From: Glaciimonas sp.
GTDB lineage: Bacteria > Pseudomonadota > Gammaproteobacteria > Burkholderiales > Burkholderiaceae
Reading direction: 5' to 3'
DNA length: 5,196 nt
NCBI GenBank assembly: GCA_014377145.1
Contig: JACMQE010000112.1
Span: forward strand, 1 to 5,196
The notes under the pieces are model-generated. The model did no database searches. It saw only the letters and a list, made by a program, of their open reading frames with translations, and was not told the origin of the DNA. Positions 1 to 5,196 of this stretch are shown here, piece by piece. The translations under genes were made by a program, and so were the position numbers. Position 1 is the first letter of the stretch; each line of letters opens with the position of its first letter.

Positions 1-1
1 C

Positions 2-397
2 ACCGTCTACAGCGAGCAATTTGAACCGAACAGAGCCTTTTTTAAAGAGGACGAGTTTTTGGTGGTACAAGGCAAAGTGTCGGAAGATCGTTTTAATGGT
101 GGGTTACGTGTCTCGGCTGAAAAGGTCATGGATATCGCCGCAGCACGAATTCATTATGGACGACAGTTTGTATTATCGTTGACGTATCCTACCCCTCAGA
201 TCGGTGTCATCGATCTGAAAGAAGCGTTGTCGTCGCATCGTTCTGACACTGGACTGCCAGTGACTGTCCACTATACGGGGCAAGGCATTGGTTGCGACAT
301 CGTATTAGGCGATGTGTGGCGCATTTCACCTAACGATGGGTTACAAGCATTTTTGATGGCAAGATTGGGCAAGGATGCAGTAACGGTGGAGTACTAA
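2..397 (+). CDS. dnaE: DNA polymerase III alpha subunit, C-terminal end (partial, 5' cut by window)
   Basis: This is the tail of the replicative DNA polymerase catalytic subunit. The reading frame is open from the window edge, so no start is present; 131 codons remain before TAA at 395-397. The first part (VVQGKVSEDRFNGGLRVSAE) matches the end of the OB-fold domain, where E. coli DnaE has a similar EGKV...GGLR.TA stretch. The last part (LPVTVHY, then VWRISPNDGL, then VTVEY at the very end) aligns with the E. coli C-terminus (IPVHLYY, TWRVSPSD, VELEF), the region that contacts the tau subunit of the clamp loader. The polymerase, PHP and clamp-binding parts lie upstream, outside the window. The tail looks intact and ends at the usual place. 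It is a housekeeping gene next to an LPS cluster, with no sequence sign that it shares a transcript with that cluster. The identification rests on remembered family sequence, not on a search. Confidence 0.95.
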   Translation, partial: TVYSEQFEPNRAFFKEDEFLVVQGKVSEDRFNGGLRVSAEKVMDIAAARIHYGRQFVLSLTYPTPQIGVIDLKEALSSHRSDTGLPVTVHYTGQGIGCDIVLGDVWRISPNDGLQAFLMARLGKDAVTVEY

Positions 398-416
398 TTG
401 TAATTGACCATTTTTC

Positions 417-441
417 CTACCGTGACTGTTATGTCCGGTAG
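417..441 (+). terminator. Hairpin downstream of dnaE, possible atypical terminator
   Basis: An inverted repeat starts 20 bases after the dnaE stop. CTACCG (417-422) pairs with CGGTAG (436-441). After a single bulged T at 423, GAC (424-426) pairs with GTC (433-435), leaving a six-base loop TGTTAT. This gives nine base pairs with one bulge. No T-run follows directly: TTTTT lies on the 5' side (411-415) and the next TTTT is at 471-474. It is therefore not a canonical intrinsic terminator; it could stabilise the dnaE mRNA 3' end or act in a Rho-dependent or attenuator context. The fold is seen in the sequence; the role is inferred. Confidence 0.4.
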
Positions 442-495
442 CTGAAGTAATGCAAGTCTACAACGTGTCGTTTTAATCTTGATCAATAATTATCG

Positions 496-1803
496 GTGCT
501 GCTGACCAAAAGCAACGATAAAATTACTTTTTTGTACACAATCTGGAGTACGAATTTGTCCTACTACGCGTGGCCAGTGTTTATAGCCATTATACTTTTT
601 CCCGCTCTTGCACTAGTCTTGCACAACGCTGGGAATATTTGTTTGTTCCTATTGTTGATATTCAGTCTTGTCGCTGCTATGTGTCGCTATAAGCCGATGC
701 AAATCAGGTTCACTCATTTGCTCAAAGAGTATTGGCAACTCCATCTGGCGATGGTCTCATTAGTGATAGCGGTATTCCTGAACCAGCTATCAACTGGCAT
801 ATTTGCATTCAAATATTACGATACCGCGTTCCGATTAGCTATATTTACGCCGATTTTATGGATTACATTGGCGATACCGCTAAAGTATTTAAAGAAAGTA
901 CAGTGGGCATTTATGGTCGGCGTATTCGGCACCGTGATTAAAACCTATGTGATCACTGAAGGAGGTACGGTTCGTCCCCCCAATATAGGTTTTTTGGCGA
1001 CGATTCCATTTTCTGGTATGGCATTATTATTCGGTGCGATTGTTATCGTGTCAATAGGCTGGACAGAACATCGCAATAAATTACTGATTGTACTTAAAAT
1101 TCTGGTTGGTTTGATCGGGGTGTACATCACTATCTTGTCACAAACCCGAGGTAGCTGGATTGCGATTCCTTTTTTTATTATGGGCATTTTTATTTTTTCG
1201 AACAGCCTTCGTTCGCGGCATCGCATAGCGATATTAGTTTTAGTGGTCAGTGCATTAGCACTATTCGCTACTTTTAGTAACGTGATTCAAAATAGATTAA
1301 CAGCAGCAAAAGCTGATGTGTCAATGTATGTCAACAATAAAAGTGAAGATACTTCGTTGGGTATCCGTTTACAATTATGGAATGCTTCGTTGCAATTATT
1401 TAAAGAAAATCCATTTTTCGGTGTTGGACGAGCGCATTTTATTGATGGTCTGAAGGTGCTCTGCGTGCGCAAGGTTATTAGCCTAACAACCACTTCTTAT
1501 TCCCACTCACATAATGAAATATTGTTCAATATGGCTACGCTGGGATTATTTGGATTGTTGGGAATAATCTCGATTTATTTTATTCCAGCATATTATTTTG
1601 CACGCGAGCTTAACCAGCCTGACCGAGAATTAAGGACGACTGCCGGTATGGGATTAACGGTATGTCTAGGATTTCTTATTCTTGGACTCACTGATATGAT
1701 GTTTTTTTGGAACGTGACAGGTGGCATTTATAGTATGAGTATCGCAACGTTTTTTGCGTGTGTCATAAAACGGAAAAAAGAACTTAAATGGATTGCACCA
1801 TGA
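496..1803 (+). CDS. waaL: O-antigen ligase / Wzy_C-family membrane protein (WaaL-like)
   Basis: This is probably the inner-membrane ligase that transfers O-antigen, or a related glycan, from undecaprenyl diphosphate to lipid A-core on the periplasmic face. The 435-residue product is very hydrophobic, with about 11-12 likely membrane segments (roughly 24-42, 47-63, 84-98, 113-128, 138-152, 165-187, 196-214, 220-236, 243-260, 342-367, 383-400, 403-422) and a large hydrophilic loop at about 261-340. Wzy_C/WaaL hallmarks are SQTRGSW (215-221, Arg218), Arg291 in IRLQLWN, NPFFGVG (305-311) and SHSHNE (336-341) before the next helix. The Arg-Arg spacing of 73 matches what I recall for E. coli WaaL. 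The length suits WaaL better than the longer PglL-type oligosaccharyltransferases; an O-antigen polymerase (Wzy) is the main alternative, but the adjoining msbA favours a ligase. The start is uncertain: GTG at 496 has no clear ribosome binding site, whereas TTG at 556 does. The 3' end overlaps msbA. Confidence 0.8.
   Translation: MLLTKSNDKITFLYTIWSTNLSYYAWPVFIAIILFPALALVLHNAGNICLFLLLIFSLVAAMCRYKPMQIRFTHLLKEYWQLHLAMVSLVIAVFLNQLSTGIFAFKYYDTAFRLAIFTPILWITLAIPLKYLKKVQWAFMVGVFGTVIKTYVITEGGTVRPPNIGFLATIPFSGMALLFGAIVIVSIGWTEHRNKLLIVLKILVGLIGVYITILSQTRGSWIAIPFFIMGIFIFSNSLRSRHRIAILVLVVSALALFATFSNVIQNRLTAAKADVSMYVNNKSEDTSLGIRLQLWNASLQLFKENPFFGVGRAHFIDGLKVLCVRKVISLTTTSYSHSHNEILFNMATLGLFGLLGIISIYFIPAYYFARELNQPDRELRTTAGMGLTVCLGFLILGLTDMMFFWNVTGGIYSMSIATFFACVIKRKKELKWIAP
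545..548 (+). promoter_or_regulatory. Candidate ribosome binding site for an alternative ligase start (TTG 556)
   Basis: GGAG lies seven bases before the in-frame TTG at 556-558. This start would remove the first 20 residues and give a 415-residue protein beginning (M)SYYAWPVF, directly at the first membrane helix. GTG at 496 is the first possible start after the in-frame TAA at 487-489, but nothing purine-rich and Shine-Dalgarno-like precedes it. Confidence 0.35.
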
Positions 1804-3557
1804 AGGCTTCATCATATTCAAGTTATTTCAAGCGACTTGCCATACTCCATCGGCCTTATAAGAAGCGATTAGTGTCAGCTTTTCTCGGGATGGCAGTTAC
1901 TGCAGCGACCGAGCCATTGGTGGCTTATATCTTTAAGGTATTGCTGGATCATGGTTTTGTCGAGAAACCTTCGTTCCCTTTATGGCTAGTTCCTATGGCA
2001 GTTATAGGTGCGTTTGTGACACGTGGCGCGTCGACTTTTTTGACTACGTACATGATGAATTGGGTATCAACCAGAGTACTTAATACGCTACGACAACAAA
2101 TGTTTAGTCGCATGTTGGGTGTGCCAATAGATTTTCACGCAACCCACACTGTTGGCCGCGTTATTAATTCTATTATGTTTGAAGTGCAGCAAATTATCGA
2201 AATGATTACGAAGCTGTTCACGTCAATCGTGCGCTGTACACTGACCGTGCTTGGATTACTTGGCTACATGTTATATATCAGCTGGACGTTGACGTTGGTT
2301 GCTTTTGTCCTGATGCCATTAATGATGATAGTGGTTCGACTTACCGCCAAACGTCTGAAGAAGTTAAATAAAGATGCACTCAAAGTCAATGCAGAATTGA
2401 CGCAAGTGATCGAAGAAACGACGCGGGCGCAACAGGTTGTGAAGATTTTCGGCGGTCAGGATTATGAAAAAAGCCGTTTTGAGAAACGTGCTGATTATCT
2501 CCGAAGCTACAGTATGCGGCTCACCAGCACTTTTGCGGCGACGGTTCCCGTCACCCAAATCATGACCGCTTGCGCAATGTCCGTAATGATTATTATGGCC
2601 TTGATTCAATCCAGTCATAATCAAATCACTGTTGGTGGCTTTATTTCTTTTTTCACCGCGATGATTGGATTGCTTGCACCACTTAAGCAATTGGCCGAAG
2701 TCAACGGCCCATTACAGCGCGGGATGGCGGCGGCCGAGGCTGTTTTCAAGCTGATCGATAGCCCAATTGAGCGCGTTAAAGGAAAGCAACTTGATCAGCG
2801 GGTTCAGGGAAAAATTGTATTTGAAAGCGTGTATTTTTCTTACCCTGGGCAAAATAAGCCTGCATTGACAGACATTAACTTAATAGTAGAGCCTGGTGAG
2901 ACCATCGCATTTGTGGGTATGTCGGGCGGTGGTAAATCTACATTAGTTAATTTAATACCTGGTTTTTATACAGTTACCTTTGGACGTATATTGCTAGATG
3001 ATGATCCGATTGAGGATATCGCGTTAAGTAGCTTGCGCCAGCAAATCGCGATGGTGAGTCAATATGTTGTTTTGTTCAATGACACGATTGCTGCAAATAT
3101 TGCCTATGGTGACAGTCCACCGAATCGTACACGGATTGAGGCCGCCGCAAAGGCTGCGTATCTAACAGAAATGATTGCGGGTCTGCCGGATGGCTTTGAG
3201 TCTCAGATTGGTGATAATGGTTCGCGCCTTTCAGGTGGTCAGCGTCAACGCCTTGCGATGGCACGAGCGATTTATAAAGATGCACCCGTCCTGATTCTTG
3301 ACGAGGCGACGTCAGCACTTGATATTGAATCGGAACGTGCGGTGCAAGCCGCATTAGACACACTAATGCAAGGACGCACTACATTTGTGATTGCGCATAG
3401 ATTATCGACCATCGAACGTGCGAGTCGTATCGTTGTATTGTCAGGCGGTAATATTGTTGAAATTGGAACTCATCATGCGTTATTGGAAAAAAAGGGAGCA
3501 TATGCCAATTTATATCATCTTCAATTTTCAAAAGATGGGGTTAAAGTTGAATTGTAG
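1800..3557 (+). CDS. msbA: Lipid A export ABC transporter, permease/ATP-binding protein MsbA
   Basis: This is a half-transporter that works as a homodimer in the inner membrane and flips lipid A-core to the periplasmic side using ATP. The 585-residue product is close to E. coli MsbA (582). The N-terminal half has six likely helices (about 24-46, 60-82, 138-158, 163-180, 247-270, 277-297). The nucleotide-binding domain (about 335-575) is complete: A-loop Tyr348, Walker A GMSGGGKST (373-381), Q-loop Gln421 followed by LFNDTIAANIAYG, signature LSGGQ (477-481), Walker B LILDE with Asp501/Glu502, and H-loop His533. I chose ATG 1800 because it forms an ATGA overlap with the ligase stop, implying translational coupling. 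An in-frame ATG at 1788 would add MDCT and lengthen the overlap to 16 bases. Generic lipid or multidrug ABC exporters share this architecture, but the length, the sequence flavour and the LPS neighbours make MsbA the best call. I see no defect in any motif. Confidence 0.92.
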   Translation: MKASSYSSYFKRLAILHRPYKKRLVSAFLGMAVTAATEPLVAYIFKVLLDHGFVEKPSFPLWLVPMAVIGAFVTRGASTFLTTYMMNWVSTRVLNTLRQQMFSRMLGVPIDFHATHTVGRVINSIMFEVQQIIEMITKLFTSIVRCTLTVLGLLGYMLYISWTLTLVAFVLMPLMMIVVRLTAKRLKKLNKDALKVNAELTQVIEETTRAQQVVKIFGGQDYEKSRFEKRADYLRSYSMRLTSTFAATVPVTQIMTACAMSVMIIMALIQSSHNQITVGGFISFFTAMIGLLAPLKQLAEVNGPLQRGMAAAEAVFKLIDSPIERVKGKQLDQRVQGKIVFESVYFSYPGQNKPALTDINLIVEPGETIAFVGMSGGGKSTLVNLIPGFYTVTFGRILLDDDPIEDIALSSLRQQIAMVSQYVVLFNDTIAANIAYGDSPPNRTRIEAAAKAAYLTEMIAGLPDGFESQIGDNGSRLSGGQRQRLAMARAIYKDAPVLILDEATSALDIESERAVQAALDTLMQGRTTFVIAHRLSTIERASRIVVLSGGNIVEIGTHHALLEKKGAYANLYHLQFSKDGVKVEL

Positions 3558-3583
3558 TATTTAAAATATAACCCTAGAGATGT

Positions 3584-3605
3584 AGTAGCCGTTTTCTGGC
3601 TTACT
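3584..3605 (+). terminator. Weak hairpin downstream of msbA
   Basis: AGTAGCC (3584-3590) can pair with GGC(T)TACT (3598-3605), with T3601 bulged and loop GTTTTCT, giving seven pairs. A T-rich stretch (3613-3623, TATTTTTCTTT) begins eight bases after the stem, too far for a classical intrinsic terminator. It might give partial termination or mRNA 3'-end protection between msbA and the glycosyltransferase genes. Seven pairs with a bulge can also arise by chance. Confidence 0.25.
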
Positions 3606-3644
3606 CATTAAGTATTTTTCTTTAATGTCGAGCATCCTCTCATT

Positions 3645-3649
3645 GAGAA
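3645..3649 (+). promoter_or_regulatory. Ribosome binding site that fixes the GT9 start
   Basis: GAGAA lies six bases before ATG 3656. The upstream in-frame TTG at 3650 directly abuts this element, which leaves no spacing, so ATG 3656 is the better start. Confidence 0.55.
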
Positions 3650-3655
3650 TTGTCC

Positions 3656-4768
3656 ATGGTTACACAGCTGGTTCCTCTCGCCACATTAGAAAAATCTGAT
3701 AAGGTATTATTCATTGCTCATCTGGCTTTAGGCGACTTTACTTATCTGCAAAACTGTTTCAAAGCATTTTCTGAAGCCCATCCCGCTGTCAAAATTCATA
3801 TTTGGGTGGATGAAGTGCGCCGCACTAATAATGCGGCGGACTGGGGCTATCTTAAAAAATATGCACTTTATGATTGGCTTGCCGAATGTTCCTTTGTCGA
3901 AAAAGTTTATACACAGACCTACAGTCCAGCACTATTTCAGCAATCGATTGTTGAAGCGCAGCAGCAGAATTATGGATTGGTGGTATCACTGTCGACATTA
4001 AGACTACCAATGTATGCAATGTTAGCGCGAAAAATTACGTCGAAGGGCTTTGTTGCCGGGATGAAAAGGCCGGTTGGCCTGCTTACTTTCACACAGCGGT
4101 TGGCATATCGTAAGCTCGACGCATGCTTGGATCCCAATAGTGCGTTGCAACCGGGGCTGCACATCAGCGATGTCTACGCCGGTTGGTTCCAGCAGTTATT
4201 TGGCATTATTAGCACACCATCGTCACGATTACCATTTGTAGAAATTCCGGCACAGTGGCGGCAGCAGGCTAAAGAGCAACTGCAGCTGTGGGGCTTAGAG
4301 CGGAACGTGCAAAAAGCTGGAAAGCTGTTGTTTATCAATCCATACGCGAAGAATAATAAGCGTTGCTGGCCCTTGGAGCGGGTAGTGGATTTGGTGAAAG
4401 CGTTAGATCAAAACGAAGCATGGCGCGGAGCGCACGTCATAGTCAATGTAGTACCAGAGGAAATGGTAGGTGCTAAGCAATTTTTCGCTAAATATTCTAT
4501 GAGACACGTGCGGTTATTTAGTGCTGAAGATAATTTCTTTCAACTACCCGCCATTCTGCTCGATTGTGATTTGATTATTTCTGTTGAAACAGCGGTGATG
4601 CATTTGGCGAATGCGGTACATATTCCTGTCGTAGCATTAATGCGACAAAAAAATCCTGAATGGGCACCGATTGATAAGGTGCATAGCACAGTGATAACTG
4701 CATCTAATCGGCGTGATTGGGTAAAGGCGATTACGGTGGGGCAAGTGATGGCCGTAATGAAAAACTGA
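3656..4768 (+). CDS. Glycosyltransferase family 9 protein, heptosyltransferase-like, probable LPS core enzyme
   Basis: This is a probable cytoplasmic or membrane-associated GT-B enzyme that adds a sugar, perhaps heptose, to the growing LPS core. It has 370 residues, normal for the WaaC/WaaF/WaaQ family, and no signal peptide or membrane helix. The N-terminal domain begins VLFIAHLALGDFTYL, whose Gly26-Asp27 matches the GD motif carrying the family's catalytic Asp. The C-terminal domain has LFINPYAKNNKRCWPLERV (225-243), equivalent to the family's nucleotide-sugar-binding (K).WP.E.(W) segment, and DLIISVETAVMHLANAV (305-321), equivalent to the usual D[ST]G..H.A.A. segment, followed by PVVAL and EWAP. 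In that motif Glu311 and Ala313 replace the usual Asp and Gly. A Trp/Tyr-rich stretch at 63-74 (WGYLKKYALYDW) is unlike the WaaC or WaaF sequences I remember. Donor and acceptor cannot be assigned, so no symbol is given. Thirteen bases separate it from the GT8 gene, suggesting co-transcription. Confidence 0.82.
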   Translation: MVTQLVPLATLEKSDKVLFIAHLALGDFTYLQNCFKAFSEAHPAVKIHIWVDEVRRTNNAADWGYLKKYALYDWLAECSFVEKVYTQTYSPALFQQSIVEAQQQNYGLVVSLSTLRLPMYAMLARKITSKGFVAGMKRPVGLLTFTQRLAYRKLDACLDPNSALQPGLHISDVYAGWFQQLFGIISTPSSRLPFVEIPAQWRQQAKEQLQLWGLERNVQKAGKLLFINPYAKNNKRCWPLERVVDLVKALDQNEAWRGAHVIVNVVPEEMVGAKQFFAKYSMRHVRLFSAEDNFFQLPAILLDCDLIISVETAVMHLANAVHIPVVALMRQKNPEWAPIDKVHSTVITASNRRDWVKAITVGQVMAVMKN

Positions 4769-4781
4769 GCGGCGATTTTTT

Positions 4782-5196
4782 ATGAATATATCTGTTGTGA
4801 ACGATAGTCGTCCTATATTACACATCGCCTTTGGTGTTGATGCTAATTATTTTATGGGGATGGGCGTTGCGATCGTTTCCATAATGGAAAACAACCGTTG
4901 CTATACTTTGATTTTTCATGTTTTTATTCCTTCAATATCGCCTGATCAAGCTAGTAAATTACGCGAGATTGAATCCAAATATCAGACAGTTATTGAAGTA
5001 AACATTATTGATCATTCGATTTTTGATGAGTTTGCTGATTTTTCCGCTTTTACCCAATATTCGCCAGCCATTTTTACGCGGCTGTTGATTGCCGACGCTT
5101 TAAACGGCATCACCGGCAAGGTACTCTATCTTGATGCGGATATCATCTGTCAGGGAGACTTTGCTGGTCTATTGTCTATTGATATGGATGAGAGCG
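4782..5196 (+). CDS. Glycosyltransferase family 8 protein, LPS hexosyltransferase-like (partial, 3' cut by window)
   Basis: This is probably a retaining GT-A enzyme that moves glucose or galactose from a UDP-sugar to the LPS outer core. The frame stays open from ATG 4782 to the window edge, giving 138 residues of a family usually around 300-340 long. The N-terminus (LHIAFGVDANYFMGMGVAIV, 13-32) closely resembles the nucleotide-binding start of E. coli WaaO/WaaJ/WaaI (NVAYGVDANYLDGVGVSI, from memory). YSPAIFTRLLIADAL (93-107) fits the conserved W/YSRA..R segment, and LYLDADIICQGD (115-126) carries the metal-binding DxD as Asp118-Ala-Asp120. The start lies 13 bases after the GT9 stop, with only a weak GAGCGG (4767-4772) as ribosome binding site, so translation may depend on coupling. 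WaaO, WaaJ and WaaI cannot be told apart from this fragment, and the acceptor is unknown. Confidence 0.88.
   Translation, partial: MNISVVNDSRPILHIAFGVDANYFMGMGVAIVSIMENNRCYTLIFHVFIPSISPDQASKLREIESKYQTVIEVNIIDHSIFDEFADFSAFTQYSPAIFTRLLIADALNGITGKVLYLDADIICQGDFAGLLSIDMDES

Noticed and set aside
59..397. A separate 112-codon gene starting with GTG or TTG near 59
   Set aside because: The frame stays open upstream to the window edge and the upstream residues also match DnaE, so this is the tail of a longer gene and not an independent start.
479..490. Promoter or FNR-like site: TTGATCAA palindrome (479-486) with AATAAT (485-490)
   Set aside because: The -10-like AATAAT overlaps the palindrome, no -35 lies at proper spacing, and the TTGAT-N4-ATCAA second half-site is missing.
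732..941. Same-strand alternative frame of 69 codons inside the ligase gene, and a similar one at 3810-4001 inside the GT9 gene
   Set aside because: Both are nested in frames that carry clear family motifs, and neither shows any recognisable protein feature.
945..1226. Minus-strand open frame of 93 codons inside the ligase gene
   Set aside because: It lies wholly opposite the strongly supported ligase frame, resembles no known protein and has no ribosome binding site evidence. The same applies to the other opposite-strand frames at 1287-1493, 2364-2690, 3076-3363, 3970-4164 and 4637-4825.
3547..3572. Promoter in the msbA-GT9 gap: TTGAAT (3547-3552) and TATAAC (3567-3572)
   Set aside because: TATAAC is a fair -10 match, but the spacer is only 14 bases and the -35 matches four of six, so I do not call it. 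It remains possible that the GT genes have their own promoter here.
4775..4780. Six-T run between the GT9 and GT8 genes as a terminator
   Set aside because: No stable stem precedes it; only a three-base CCG/CGG pairing is possible, and the next gene starts directly after the run.

Overview
The window comes from a Gram-negative bacterium, most likely a betaproteobacterium of the order Burkholderiales (an Oxalobacteraceae-like member is a guess from the protein flavour only). The evidence is the beta/gamma-type C-terminus of the replicative polymerase DnaE, followed by genes for finishing and exporting lipopolysaccharide (LPS). All genes lie on the plus strand.

Layout: (1) positions 2-397 hold the last 131 codons of dnaE. 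(2) A 98-base gap contains a good hairpin (417-441) but no canonical U-tract. (3) 496-1803 encodes a multi-spanning O-antigen ligase / Wzy_C-family protein (waaL-like). (4) 1800-3557 encodes a complete MsbA-type lipid A flippase ABC transporter, joined to the ligase by an ATGA stop/start overlap. (5) A second 98-base gap has a weak hairpin and a clear ribosome binding site. (6) 3656-4768 encodes a glycosyltransferase family 9 (heptosyltransferase-like) protein. (7) After 13 bases, 4782 to the window end holds the first 138 codons of a glycosyltransferase family 8 enzyme (WaaJ/WaaO-like), cut by the window edge.

The genes fit one pathway. GT9 and GT8 enzymes add sugars to the LPS core on the cytoplasmic face, MsbA flips lipid A-core across the inner membrane, and the ligase attaches O-antigen (or another undecaprenyl-linked glycan) to it on the periplasmic face. 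The window therefore looks like the start of an LPS core/ligation cluster placed next to the housekeeping gene dnaE. G+C seems to fall from about 48% in the dnaE tail (first 360 bases counted by hand) to roughly 35% in four sampled 60-base lines of the ligase gene, as is common for surface-polysaccharide loci.

I found no RNA gene, insertion sequence, CRISPR array, long repeat or origin. I see no sign of an undescribed system. The points most worth checking are the unusual GT9 active-site region, the ligase start codon and the hairpin after dnaE.
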